Numbered from the stretch's first letter, positions 1 through 7,577 are shown. The stretch: 34,096 bases of DNA from Nitrospinota bacterium (GCA_016212295.1 JACRGO010000174.1:1-34096), one strand, 5' to 3'. Numbers and translations: made by a program. Notes: a model not told the origin generated them from the sequence alone.

Positions 1-99
1 AATTTTACAGATTTTGAGCCTGACCTTGTTCGAGAAAAGTCCATTATTTCAAATACTTACAAAAAGAGAATACAAAATACAGGACTGCTATATGCCTAA
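1..99 (+). CDS. Partial ORF tail, possible transposase remnant
   Basis: The first frame is open from base 1 to a TAA at 97-99 and encodes 32 residues, ending KKRIQNTGLLYA, so it looks like the C-terminus of a gene that begins outside the window. A second short frame starts at the ATG at 92 and runs to a TAG at 134-136, encoding MPNQLNLFDNLTGQ. A 20-base segment of it (97-116) recurs inverted at 33961-33980, where the minus strand again encodes NQLNLFD. Two copies of one terminal coding motif suggest the tail of a repeated mobile-element gene, perhaps frameshifted near base 90. I cannot name the family; the transposase idea is an inference. Confidence 0.35.
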   Translation, partial: NFTDFEPDLVREKSIISNTYKKRIQNTGLLYA

Positions 100-332
100 C
101 CAATTGAATTTATTCGATAATTTAACCGGACAGTAGTGTGAAAAAATATCTTTTCTTTCCATAATGTTAATGAACTTTCAAGGCAGGGCTTTGCAAATTA
201 TAGGCAATGCCTTTAAAAATGTCAATTTATGGCAGTTAAAGGCGCATAATGGCGCATTGCAAATATAGCGGCACAAAGATTGCTGTAACTTAATTGTCCC
301 GATAAAATCGGGAAAAAGATTTCTCTCCTCCC

Positions 333-373
333 AAACCCCATCGGAAGTCCATACCCCGCTTCCGGTGGGGTTT
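333..373 (+). terminator. Rho-independent terminator-like hairpin
   Basis: A stem AAACCCCATCGGAAG pairs with CTTCCGGTGGGGTTT at 14 of 15 positions around a 10-11-base loop and is followed by a T-rich stretch (tttcctcatttt). It lies downstream of the plus-strand ORF tail at the window start and could end its transcript. The T-run is interrupted, so efficiency is uncertain. Confidence 0.5.
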
Positions 374-647
374 CCTCATTTTAGAGCGCCAGCAATAATT
401 TATTGCATATTCTTCTTCCGGCTACTGGATTCTGAACCTTTTTTGTCCGGCAAAATGGGGGTAAGCCAAAAAAAAATCCTTTTCCCGGTCCTAAACGCCA
501 TCCTTAATTTCGCCAAACGCCTTCTTTTTGCAATGTCTATTAATATAGACAGAGGTGTGTGATTTTTTTTACACTTTTGCAAAAAAGGCGGGGAAAGGCG
601 AAAGTTTTTCAAAACCGGGCCGATTGAATTGGAAGGATTTTAAAATG
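374..647. other. Gap without recognisable gene
   Basis: AT-rich sequence with several poly-A/poly-T runs. Short open frames exist on both strands but have no ribosome binding site or recognisable motif. I see no gene here; the minus-strand sequence next to 648 is only the 3' flank of the tRNA. Confidence 0.5.
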
Positions 648-734
648 TGGTGCCGGAGGGGAGAATCGAACTCCCACAGGGTTGCCCCTACTGGATTTTG
701 AGTCCAGCGCGTCTACCAGTTCCACCACTCCGGC
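648..734 (-). tRNA. tRNA-Leu(CAA)
   Basis: The minus strand folds into a class II tRNA. The acceptor arm GCCGGAG pairs with CTCCGGC, the D-arm region reads GTGGAACTGGTAGACGCGC, and the anticodon stem-loop is CTGGA-CTCAAAA-TCCAG, giving anticodon CAA (leucine, UUG codon). It has a long variable arm (TAGGGGCAACCCT), a T-arm with GTTCGATTC, and an encoded CCA end at 648-650. The long variable arm is as expected for leucine tRNAs. Confidence 0.96.
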
Positions 735-813
735 AAAAATTTTTTAGAAAATAATATTACAAGACTTCAATATTTTAAGCAAGCTCGAGGGGATTTAATC
801 CAGGAAATGCCAT

Positions 814-852
814 AAAAAAACGCGGCCTTTGATGCGCCGCGTTTCTCTTTTT
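814..852. terminator. Bidirectional rho-independent terminator
   Basis: A perfect stem AAACGCGGC/GCCGCGTTT with a 9-base loop is preceded by an A-run and followed by tttctcttttt, so it can work on both strands. On the minus strand the stem is followed by seven T residues, which fits termination of the deaminase transcript before the tRNA. Confidence 0.8.
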
Positions 853-915
853 AAATTCGCTTTTTCCGCACTAGTATGCGGAATTTCCGGACTTGCGTTT
901 CTTCCGGCTCAAGCC

Positions 916-948
916 TTACATAATTTTCCTGAGTTGGATAGGTGGCAT
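916..948 (-). other. Possible 10-codon ORF with Shine-Dalgarno
   Basis: On the minus strand GGGAGGACA directly precedes an ATG that opens a 10-codon frame (MPPIQLRKIM) ending at TAA. A frame shifted relative to this ATG stays open for about 31 codons, encoding an acidic then basic peptide (ENYVRLEPEETQ... RKKRI), and stops just before the terminator at 814-852. It has no start codon of its own. This may be a leader peptide, a small gene with a one-base error, or chance. The spacing of only three bases from the Shine-Dalgarno to the ATG is short. Confidence 0.2.
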
Positions 949-1015
949 TGTCCTCCCAAAAGTTATTTTCTATTATTAGTATAGTCCCATCGAAAAAAAT
1001 GTCAACTATTTTTTT

Positions 1016-1465
1016 TTACTCTTCACCGATGTCCTCGTTCCAGACCTTCGGGTTCGCGCGTATGTAATCCCCCAGCATCCGGATACACTCCTTGGAATTT
1101 AAATTGATTATTTCAACGCCGTTTTCCGCCAACCACTCCATCCCGCCGGAAAAATTGGCGGATTCACCAACTATAACCGTTCCAATTTTGAATTGGCGTA
1201 TAAGTCCGCTGCAATACCAGCAGGGGGCCAGGGTCGTGGCCAGTATTTTGTCCCTGTAGGTTTTCTGTCTCCCGGCCTTTCTAAAGGCGTCTACCTCCCC
1301 ATGCGCCGAGGGGTCTCCTTCCTGTACGCGCCTGTTATGGCCTCGTCCTATAATATTGCCTTCATAGTCGAATAAGACGGCGCCGATGGGAATTCCACCC
1401 TCGGAAAGCCCCAACCTTGCCTCTTCAATAGCCACCTTCAGCAAGGCCCCGTAATTAAAAACCAT
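1016..1465 (-). CDS. Cytosine/nucleoside deaminase, CDA superfamily
   Basis: A 149-residue cytoplasmic zinc hydrolase predicted to deaminate cytosine or a related base or nucleoside in pyrimidine salvage. The zinc site is complete: His55 and the proton-shuttling Glu57 in the HGEVDAF motif, then Cys82 and Cys85 in PCWYC. The resemblance to fungal cytosine deaminase (Fcy1) extends outside the catalytic core: an N-terminal EGGIPIGAVLF strand, RGHNRR, VVGESANF, and a C-terminus reading VWNEDIGEE that mirrors the DWFEDIGE end of the yeast enzyme. It is therefore more likely a free-base cytosine deaminase than TadA or CMP deaminase. An AAGGAGA Shine-Dalgarno precedes the ATG. It lies 29 bases downstream of the methyltransferase gene and may be co-transcribed. 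Substrate is inferred from similarity only. Confidence 0.88.
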   Translation of the reverse strand: MVFNYGALLKVAIEEARLGLSEGGIPIGAVLFDYEGNIIGRGHNRRVQEGDPSAHGEVDAFRKAGRQKTYRDKILATTLAPCWYCSGLIRQFKIGTVIVGESANFSGGMEWLAENGVEIINLNSKECIRMLGDYIRANPKVWNEDIGEE

Positions 1466-1494
1466 TGCAAGGAATCTCCTTCAAAAATTGAAAA

Positions 1495-2040
1495 TTAATA
1501 ATATTCATTCACTCTGTTTCCCTTGTTGAACCGATAGAAAAATATGGTCTTTTCATCGCTTACCTTGGTGGGTTCCAGGCGGCGTGGGCAAAAGCGGTAG
1601 CAAATTATTCTTGCCGTTGGCTTTAGCTGCCGTAAAATTTCCGGGAAGAGACGATCAAGGGCCTGGTGGCTCATATAGATAAATAGGATGTCAGCGTCCG
1701 CGTAATCGAAATCAAAAACACTCCGCCTGAGTATATCAACCTGCCCCTCAAGCCCCATGCGCCTGACCAAAAACCTGGATATCCATGCTTTCAAAGGGTC
1801 GATTTCAATTCCCACGCACCTTAAGCCGTACCTGCCCGCCGCCGTTACCAACACCCTGCCGTCCCCGCTTCCCAAGTCGTATAATATCTCCCCGGGTTTG
1901 GCCTCGCAAAGATCAAGGGAATATTGAATCGCGCTTGAAGGGGCCGGATGCCAGGGAGCGCCAAAAAATACCGGCATGTAAATGGTGAGGACCGCCAGCG
2001 CTATAAGACACAAAAAAATAGCGGGGAGGACCAATGACAT
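1495..2040 (-). CDS. Membrane-anchored SAM-dependent methyltransferase
   Basis: A class I methyltransferase of 181 residues. A single hydrophobic segment (residues 2-24) would anchor it in the inner membrane. It is followed by the SAM-binding motif LYDLGSGDGRVLVTAA (about 53-68), an acidic ribose-binding segment (GIEIDPLKA, 78-86) and an IFIYM-like post-motif. One TM helix before a DLGSGDGR motif recalls the FAM173/ATPSCKMT-like lysine methyltransferases, but bacterial members have no settled substrate. The ATG was chosen because it overlaps the stop of the upstream hybrid kinase (TGATG), which implies translational coupling, and because an upstream extension would be low-complexity basic residues. 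Being coupled to a signalling kinase is unusual and may point to methylation of a membrane protein. Confidence 0.75.
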   Translation of the reverse strand: MSLVLPAIFLCLIALAVLTIYMPVFFGAPWHPAPSSAIQYSLDLCEAKPGEILYDLGSGDGRVLVTAAGRYGLRCVGIEIDPLKAWISRFLVRRMGLEGQVDILRRSVFDFDYADADILFIYMSHQALDRLFPEILRQLKPTARIICYRFCPRRLEPTKVSDEKTIFFYRFNKGNRVNEYY

Positions 2041-4025
2041 CAAATGCGGCTTCCTTTTTCTTGCCCCAAGGCCCGCCGGATAGCTTCGCCGAGTTCCCTG
2101 GCAAGGAGGGGCTTCATGAGAAATTCCCGGATGCCGAGGGCCTTGGCCTTCTCCGGGGTGACGGCGTGGCTGAAGCCGGTGCAAAGTATGATGGGGATGT
2201 CCGGGCGGACTCCAAGGAGTTCCCTGGCCAAGGCGTCTCCAGCCATATTCGGCATGGTCTGGTCCGTGATTACCAGGTCAAAGTCAGCCGGGGCCGCGCG
2301 GAACGCCTCCAACGCCTCCAGGCTGCCTGCCTTCGCCGTTACCTTGTAACCAAGGCGCTCAAGCGTCCTTTGCCCCATTTCAACAAGCATCTCCTCGTCG
2401 TCCACGAACAGTATCCTTTCCGTGCCCCTGGGGATGGGACGTAGAAACGCCATTTCTTCCGCTTCTTTCTCAGTGGCCCTGGGAAGATAGACATGAAAAG
2501 AGGTCCCCCTTCCAGGTTCACTGTAAACCGAGACCGCGCCGCCGAGGTTTTTAACGATCCCATAAACCGCGGCCAATCCCAGGCCCGTTCCCTCGCCCCT
2601 TTTCTTCGTGGTGAAGAAGGGCTCGAATATCCGCTCCAGGATGGCCTTTTCCATTCCGTGTCCGGTGTCGCTGACGGTAAGCCTCAGGTATTCCCCTTCC
2701 CTAAGGCTCACATGGGAGCTTGCGAAATCCGGGTCCACCTCGAAGGGCTTAAGCTCGATCCCCAGCACTCCGCCTTTTTCCCTCATGGCGTAGGCCGCGT
2801 TCGTGCAAAGGTTCATCACCACCTGATGTATTTGGGTAGGGTCGGCCAGGGCGATATCCGACCTTAAATCAATATTTTCCCGTATTTCTATAGTGGAAGG
2901 TATGGAGGCCCGCAGGAGCTTGAGGGCCTCTTTCAGGATAAGATGAAACTGGACCGGCTTCAGTTCCTGCTCGCCCCCGCGGCTGAAGGCAAGGATCTGG
3001 GCAACCAGTTCCTTGGCCCGGCTCCCGGCCTTGAAAATCTGCTCCAGGTCGGCCATGACAGGGCTTCCCTCCGGCAGTTCCGACATGGCGATCTCCGAGT
3101 AGCCGATGATGCCGGTAAGGATATTATTGAAGTCGTGTGCAATGCCTCCGGCCAGGGTCCCTATGGCCTCCATCTTCTGCGCCTGCCGGAACTGCCTTTC
3201 CAGCATGACCTCATGGGTCACATCGCGTTTGACGCCGACATAGTTGACCACCGCTCCCCTGGAATCGAGAACAGGGGAAATGGTGGCGTCTTCCTCATAA
3301 AGAGTCCCGTCTTTTTTTTTGTTGATAAGACGCCCCTTCCATACCTCTCCATGCTTGAGGGTTTCCCACATCTCCCGGTAGAATTCCACGCCATGTTTTC
3401 CGCTCTTGAGTATATTGGGATTGCGCCCGACGGCCTCTTGCGCGGACCAGCCGGTGATCCGCTCAAAGGCGGGATTCACATACTGGATTTCACCCCCGGT
3501 ATCAGTGATGACAATGGCCTCAACAACCTGTTCCACTGCCCTGGCCAGCCGCGCCAGCTCCTCCTCGCTCTCATGGAGATTTTTTTCCATGGCGATCAGT
3601 TTTTCCCGGCTCGCCATCTGCTCCATCACCCGTTTCACCACCTTGGGCAAAAACTCCAGGAAATTGGAGTCCTTGACCACATAATCCAGGGCGCCAAGCT
3701 TCATCATCTCCACTGCCAGCATCTCGCTTCCAAACCCTGTCATTATGATAAAGGGGAGGCCGGGACGCCTTTCCGCCAGTATCTCGACGACCTGCGTCCC
3801 TGTCATATCAGCTAGCTGATAATCAAGGAGCAGCAGTTTGACCGGCTCATGAACGGCTAAAACCAGGGCCGCTGCCCCGGTCGCGGCCCCCTCGGTTTTA
3901 TAACCGGCCCTCTCCAGGATTCTGCGGAGCAGGAGCAAGGAGTCCTCGTCGTCTTCCACCACGAGGATCGTGGGAGGAACAGCAGGCCCGCTTTCCGGCT
4001 GCGTTATGTCTTTTTTATTATTCAT
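2040..4025 (-). CDS. Hybrid histidine kinase REC-PAS-HisKA-HATPase-REC
   Basis: A soluble hybrid sensor kinase of about 661 residues with no membrane segment. Domains in order: an N-terminal receiver (ILVVEDDEDS, phospho-acceptor Asp68 in LLLLDYQ, Lys118); a short coiled coil (about 132-160); a PAS/PAC domain (about 160-275, WSAQEAVGRNPNIL); a HisKA domain with His297 in GGIAHDFNN; an HATPase with MNLCTNAAYAM, DTGHGM and GTGLGLAAVYG; and a C-terminal receiver with Asp in VITDQTMP. The IAHDFNN box marks the NtrB-like hybrid class common in delta-proteobacteria. Two receivers suggest a phosphorelay or dual control. The start is uncertain: ATGs at 4031 and 4025 both follow repeat sequence without a clear Shine-Dalgarno, and an upstream extension would encode repeat DNA and overlap the toxin gene. 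No cognate output regulator is obvious. Confidence 0.85.
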   Translation of the reverse strand: MNNKKDITQPESGPAVPPTILVVEDDEDSLLLLRRILERAGYKTEGAATGAAALVLAVHEPVKLLLLDYQLADMTGTQVVEILAERRPGLPFIIMTGFGSEMLAVEMMKLGALDYVVKDSNFLEFLPKVVKRVMEQMASREKLIAMEKNLHESEEELARLARAVEQVVEAIVITDTGGEIQYVNPAFERITGWSAQEAVGRNPNILKSGKHGVEFYREMWETLKHGEVWKGRLINKKKDGTLYEEDATISPVLDSRGAVVNYVGVKRDVTHEVMLERQFRQAQKMEAIGTLAGGIAHDFNNILTGIIGYSEIAMSELPEGSPVMADLEQIFKAGSRAKELVAQILAFSRGGEQELKPVQFHLILKEALKLLRASIPSTIEIRENIDLRSDIALADPTQIHQVVMNLCTNAAYAMREKGGVLGIELKPFEVDPDFASSHVSLREGEYLRLTVSDTGHGMEKAILERIFEPFFTTKKRGEGTGLGLAAVYGIVKNLGGAVSVYSEPGRGTSFHVYLPRATEKEAEEMAFLRPIPRGTERILFVDDEEMLVEMGQRTLERLGYKVTAKAGSLEALEAFRAAPADFDLVITDQTMPNMAGDALARELLGVRPDIPIILCTGFSHAVTPEKAKALGIREFLMKPLLARELGEAIRRALGQEKGSRI

Positions 4026-4112
4026 TGTCATTTGGTCATTGGTCAATTGACGAGTGGCCTCTGTCCCCTGGTGATTTTCAATTGACAATTGTCGATTGAA
4101 AATTGTCAATGC
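4023..4112. repeat. Dispersed ATTGACAATTG/TCATTGGTC repeat
   Basis: Contains TCATTTGGTCATTGGTCAATTGACG and then CAATTGACAATTGTCGATTG AAAATTGTCAAT-like units. The second type recurs near 4808-4845 and 8127-8160. Here the repeat overlaps the 3' end of the toxin gene and forms the leader of the hybrid kinase gene. Confidence 0.7.
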
Positions 4113-4362
4113 CCACTCTTTTTTTCTTAGGAAGCCAGGAATTAACGTCAACGGAATAAACAAGCCGGTGTTGAATGTTAATCCTTCTTGAATAGAAGCC
4201 TTTTAAATTCCCTAAAAGTTTTTCGTATTTTGGAGGGGTTGTCAAAGGATTCTCTTTTAACAACCAAAGCAATTTTTCCGCTTGGCGCTTTAATCCAGCT
4301 TCCTTTAGCTTTTTAGCGTCTTTTACAGCTTGTCTGGAGAGAACCACAGACCAAGTCACCAC
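4078..4362 (-). CDS. YoeB/Txe-type mRNA interferase toxin, altered C-terminus
   Basis: A 94-residue RelE-superfamily toxin predicted to cleave ribosome-bound mRNA when freed from its antitoxin. It has the family core: an N-terminal WSVVLSRQAVKDAKKL helix, a PPKYEKLLGNLKGFYSRRINIQHRLVY segment with the equivalents of YoeB Glu46 and Arg65, and the HRLVYSV strand. YoeB proteins normally end with a strand and an R-M-W-x-H-Y-like tail holding the catalytic His83-Tyr84. Here the sequence after VDVNS runs through a lysine patch into GIDNFQSTIVN, which is encoded by dispersed repeat DNA. The catalytic tail is therefore missing, so the toxin is probably inactive or attenuated. It overlaps the antitoxin gene by 7 bases, as usual for such pairs. 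Confidence 0.8.
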   Translation of the reverse strand: MVTWSVVLSRQAVKDAKKLKEAGLKRQAEKLLWLLKENPLTTPPKYEKLLGNLKGFYSRRINIQHRLVYSVDVNSWLPKKKRVGIDNFQSTIVN

Positions 4363-4607
4363 TTTAACTCCTCTAGAAGAGTTCCTTTTTCCAATGGCTC
4401 CTTGGCCGCCTTATGTATGCTTTGAGGCATACCCGGCATTCGATTGATGTACAGGGTCTCTTCAATGGAATGCCAATCCTTCTCTCCAATCACCACAAAA
4501 TTTTCACCATTTCGTCTTTTAACCTTTAAAACCTCATGGTCAGCTATACAGCGATCAACTTCTGATTTAAGTTTTTTCCGGAACTCATTGGCGGTGGTTT
4601 CGTACAT
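4356..4607 (-). CDS. YefM/Phd-family antitoxin
   Basis: An 83-residue antitoxin that should bind its operator through an N-terminal Phd/YefM fold and mask the toxin through its flexible C-terminal half. Family features: TTANEFRKKLKSEVDRC helix, VKRRNGENFVVIGEKDWHSIEETLYI (the R-NGE-vVi--e--sleET signature), then a polar tail ending EELKW. Start chosen at the ATG with AGGAGA seven to eight bases upstream. The pair probably autoregulates from a promoter in the gap at 4608-4807. If the toxin is dead, this gene may persist as a free antitoxin or repressor. Confidence 0.87.
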   Translation of the reverse strand: MYETTANEFRKKLKSEVDRCIADHEVLKVKRRNGENFVVIGEKDWHSIEETLYINRMPGMPQSIHKAAKEPLEKGTLLEELKW

Positions 4608-4699
4608 GCTGAAATTCTCCTAAAAAAAATTTTTTCATTTTCATGGCACGGTACTGCTTTCCCGCACTAATGTCAATACAGAAATTTAAAGACTTTCTT

Positions 4700-4845
4700 C
4701 ATTCCAGTGACAAGTGGCGAGGGGCTTCCGCCCTCCGCCTTCTGTCCTCTGCCCTCTGCCCCCTGAACCCTGAACCCTGAACCCTGAACCCTGACAATTA
4801 ACAAGTTTCAATTGTCAATTGTCAATTGAAAATTGTCAATCGTAA
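4700..4845. repeat. CCCTGAA tandem heptamers plus ATTGTCAATTG units
   Basis: A CT-rich stretch (tctgtcctctgccctctgcc) leads into four perfect CCCTGAA units and a fifth ending in C (4761-4795), then CAATTGTCAATTGTCAATTG-type units. The CT-rich/CCCTGAACCCTGA combination recurs near 8091-8120 and inverted near 7676-7710. The 3' end overlaps the coding end of the response regulator. Confidence 0.75.
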
Positions 4846-5305
4846 ATCGTAAATGCTCAATCACTTCTCCCATTGACCCTGGGCACTTCGACCACTGAGA
4901 GAAACAGGCCAATTGCCGGATGGCATAGACGAACTTATCGTAATCCACTGGCTTGACCAGGTAGTTGCTGCATCCAAGTTTGTGGCAGTTTTCCACTTCC
5001 CTTGGGTCGTCAGTGGTGGTGATCATTATAACAGGCATCTTGCGGAGTTCCACGTCCTCCTTGACCTGCCGCAAGACCTCCACTCCATCGACCTTCGGCA
5101 TGCGGATGTCGAGCAGCAAAAGGTATGGAGAGTTCTGCTCACGGCGCTTTCCCTCGCCCCTCCGGAACAGGAAATCCAGGACCTGCTGCCCGTCCTCAAA
5201 ATGCAGGATAGGATTGGAAATACCCGAGCGCGCCAGGTTCTTTTGTATCAGGGCCGCATGGCCGGCGTCATCCTCCGCTATAACGATACGCACTTCCTTT
5301 ATCAT
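4808..5305 (-). CDS. Rcp1-like single-domain response regulator
   Basis: A receiver-only protein of 165 residues: acidic pair EDD (11-13), phospho-acceptor Asp66 in LLLLDIRMPK, Thr in MITTTDD and Lys118 in LVKPVDY. The insertion between beta strands 2 and 3 (FRRGEGKRREQNSP) is typical of the Rcp1 group, which receives phosphate from kinases with a phytochrome-type transmitter. There is no output domain, so it would act by protein contact or as a phosphate sink. The start has a strong GGGAGGAG seven bases upstream. The last residues (TIDNFQLTIDN) are encoded by dispersed repeat DNA, so the original stop was probably lost. The sensor kinase just upstream (135 bases, with a repeat in between) is the likely partner. 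Confidence 0.87.
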   Translation of the reverse strand: MIKEVRIVIAEDDAGHAALIQKNLARSGISNPILHFEDGQQVLDFLFRRGEGKRREQNSPYLLLLDIRMPKVDGVEVLRQVKEDVELRKMPVIMITTTDDPREVENCHKLGCSNYLVKPVDYDKFVYAIRQLACFSQWSKCPGSMGEVIEHLRFTIDNFQLTIDN

Positions 5306-5325
5306 GGTTTTTCTCCTCCCTAAAT

Positions 5326-5436
5326 AATTGGTCATTAGTCATTGGTCAATTGTCATTGGTCAATTTAGGGGCCTTCCTGCTACCAATGACCAATGACCAA
5401 TGACTATTGACCAATGACCAATGACTATTGACTATT
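5326..5436. repeat. Inverted TCATTGGTC repeat with core, copy 1
   Basis: Left arm of TTGGTCATTAGTCATTGGTCAA units, core around 5365-5383 (TTAGGGGCCTTCCTGCTA), right arm of CAATGACCAATGACTATTGACC units. It would form a long imperfect hairpin. The same architecture occurs at 7507-7577, 12760-12865 and 18787-18857. Confidence 0.8.
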
Positions 5437-5439
5437 TTT

Positions 5440-7461
5440 TCACTCCGGCAACGAGATATAAAATTTGCTTCCGGCCCCTTTCGCGGATTCCACCCATATC
5501 CTGCCCCCGTGGCTTTCAAGGACCTTCCGCACGATGGTGAGTCCAAGTCCTTCGCCCGGTGAATCGCCCGGATTCAGGCGGTGGAAGATCTCAAAAACCT
5601 TGGCCTGATGCTCCGGCGAGATGCCGATCCCGTTGTCCTCCACGCAATAGCGGACTTGCCCTTCCTCTTGTTTCCCGGAAACCCTGATCACGCCTTTCCT
5701 GCCCTTATCGAGGTATTTCAGGGCGTTATCCAGCAGATTGGAAAAAACCATGTTCAGTTGCATCTCGTCGCCCTTGCAGGGGGGCAATGCGTCCACGGTC
5801 AACGTGGTTCCGGATTCCTTGAGCCGGAACTCGAAATCCCCTGACGCCTTCGCCAGGAGTTTGTTCATGTCCAGTTCCTTGATGCCGAGGGCCTGGCGTC
5901 CCAGGCGGGAGAGGCGCAACAGCCCCATGAGCAGGGAGTCCATCTTGGAAACGCTGCGGAGGATAAATTGAAGGGCCTCAGGCATGTCCTCTTCCAGGAG
6001 AGGGGCGATCTCCTTTTTTATTTCAAGGGGGAAATCCTCCCTTTGAAGAATGGCATGCAGTTTTCTGTTCGCCGCCTCCAATTCCTTGCTGAATCCCTGG
6101 ACGTTCACCAGCGGGGATCGCAGGTCGTGGGAAACAACATACACTATATCCCCCAATTCCTTGTTCTTCGCGGTCAACTGTCTGTTCAAACCCTCCAACT
6201 CGCCTTGCCAGTCCTGGATTTTTTGAACCATGGAATTAAAGGAATCGGCCAGGAGGCCGACTTCACCGGATGTCCGGACGTCCGCCCTGGCCGTAAGGTC
6301 TCCGGCCTCCACCCTTTGGGCGGCGCGGCTCAATTCCATGATGGGGCGGGAGAGTCTGCCCGCTATGAGAAAGGTCAACCCCATTGCCAGGATCACCCCG
6401 GCCAGACCGATAACCGAGGAATGAAGGATGGTCCGGCGCATTTGGGCGAAGACCTCGGCCTGGTCTTGTTTTACCACCATTCCAATGGCCACATCCTGCG
6501 ACAAATGGATGTGTCTGTAGGCGGCCAGGACCGGCTCTCCCCTGTAATCCTTGTCTTCGATGATCCCTTCTTCCTCCCCTCTTGCGGCCTTGACAGCAGG
6601 TTGGGCCTTAATCTGATACTGCAGGGGTACGGCCATGGTCCCGCCGGGCAGGGGATGCTTGAGACGGGTGATGATTTTCGCGTCCTGGTCCACCAAAACC
6701 ACTTCTCCGGACCCGCCCAGCCCTTCTCCGGTGAAGAGTATGGGCCCAACTATATCGTTAATGTTTATATTGGCCGCCAAAATCCCCAGCGGGCCTTCGT
6801 CTTCCCCTTGCTTGAGGCCCGCCGCCGGTTGAATGGAACGATAGAGGTAAAGAAGGGTCTCTCCGGTCACGGGGTCCTTCCCGATATCCATTGCGGCGGA
6901 ATCCTTGGATTCCAGGGCCAGACGAAGAAGATCCGGCCTGTAAACCACCGTTCCCATGTCCTCTTGAAACGCTGAGGCTATGACTATCCCGGATTGGTGG
7001 TCAGCGACCTTTATTTTTTCATATATCCCGTAGGAATCCTTGATTATGGCCAGCTTTTCGGACAGTTTTCCGGACAGATACTGGAGGGTTTTTTCCTCCG
7101 CCTTTAAAAACTCCTCCGAGTGGACTCCGGCCGTTTTCTCCATGTCCATTGCCCGCCATTCCGCCAAGCCGGTCCTCAATATGCCGGAAAGGACCTTGCT
7201 GTCGCCGAGCCGTTCCTTGAGCCAGAGCTCCAGCCTCTCCTTTTTCAAGTCCGCGACCAGGCTGAGGTTTCTGAATACCTCGGCTTTCCGCTGATCGTAT
7301 TTTCCCTTTAATGGAGTGAAGGGGACCCCAAAAATCTCCACCAGCTCCATGCCGGCCAGGATTACGGAAAACAGCAGACCGAAGGACAGAATCATTCTCC
7401 ATCGGAGGCCGTGGAAAAATCCCTTGTACCGCAAATCTGCAACACTTTGTTTTTTTAGCAA
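5440..7461 (-). CDS. Membrane sensor histidine kinase with HAMP
   Basis: A 673-residue inner-membrane sensor kinase. TM1 (about 25-42) and TM2 (about 350-368) flank a periplasmic domain of about 300 residues that is dCache-like in size and layout (VLVDQDAKIITR, EPVLAAYRHI). Then come HAMP (369-422), a coiled coil, HisKA with His445 in VVSHDLRSPL, and HATPase with NLLDNALKY, DNGIGI and GEGLGLTIV. A kinase of this transmitter class usually partners an Rcp1-like receiver, which is the next gene. The start is TTG, weakly supported; an ATG at 7395 lies inside the likely TM1 leader. The ligand cannot be told from sequence. Confidence 0.86.
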   Translation of the reverse strand: MLKKQSVADLRYKGFFHGLRWRMILSFGLLFSVILAGMELVEIFGVPFTPLKGKYDQRKAEVFRNLSLVADLKKERLELWLKERLGDSKVLSGILRTGLAEWRAMDMEKTAGVHSEEFLKAEEKTLQYLSGKLSEKLAIIKDSYGIYEKIKVADHQSGIVIASAFQEDMGTVVYRPDLLRLALESKDSAAMDIGKDPVTGETLLYLYRSIQPAAGLKQGEDEGPLGILAANININDIVGPILFTGEGLGGSGEVVLVDQDAKIITRLKHPLPGGTMAVPLQYQIKAQPAVKAARGEEEGIIEDKDYRGEPVLAAYRHIHLSQDVAIGMVVKQDQAEVFAQMRRTILHSSVIGLAGVILAMGLTFLIAGRLSRPIMELSRAAQRVEAGDLTARADVRTSGEVGLLADSFNSMVQKIQDWQGELEGLNRQLTAKNKELGDIVYVVSHDLRSPLVNVQGFSKELEAANRKLHAILQREDFPLEIKKEIAPLLEEDMPEALQFILRSVSKMDSLLMGLLRLSRLGRQALGIKELDMNKLLAKASGDFEFRLKESGTTLTVDALPPCKGDEMQLNMVFSNLLDNALKYLDKGRKGVIRVSGKQEEGQVRYCVEDNGIGISPEHQAKVFEIFHRLNPGDSPGEGLGLTIVRKVLESHGGRIWVESAKGAGSKFYISLPE

Positions 7462-7506
7462 AGTTTTTCCCAGTTGAACTTATCGCCCTTCGGGCGGACT
7501 TTAAAG

Positions 7507-7577
7507 AGTCATTGGCCACTGTTCATTAGGGTGTCTTCCTGTTTATCAATGACAAATGACTATTGATCAATGGCTAT
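7507..7577. repeat. Inverted TCATTGGTC repeat with core, copy 2
   Basis: GTCATTGGCCACTGTTCATTA, core AGGGTGTCTTCCTGTTTAT (about 7527-7546), then CAATGACAAATGACTATTGATC. A shorter, more degenerate copy of the family, placed upstream of the sensor kinase gene. Confidence 0.7.

Noticed and set aside
2943-3815. Long plus-strand open frame (290 codons)
   Set aside because: It is antisense to the hybrid kinase, with no ribosome binding site or domain; the minus-strand reading has complete kinase motifs.
5326-5436. CRISPR-like array
   Set aside because: Units are 7-14 bases, degenerate and arranged as inverted arms around a core; no spacers of 25-40 bases and no cas genes.
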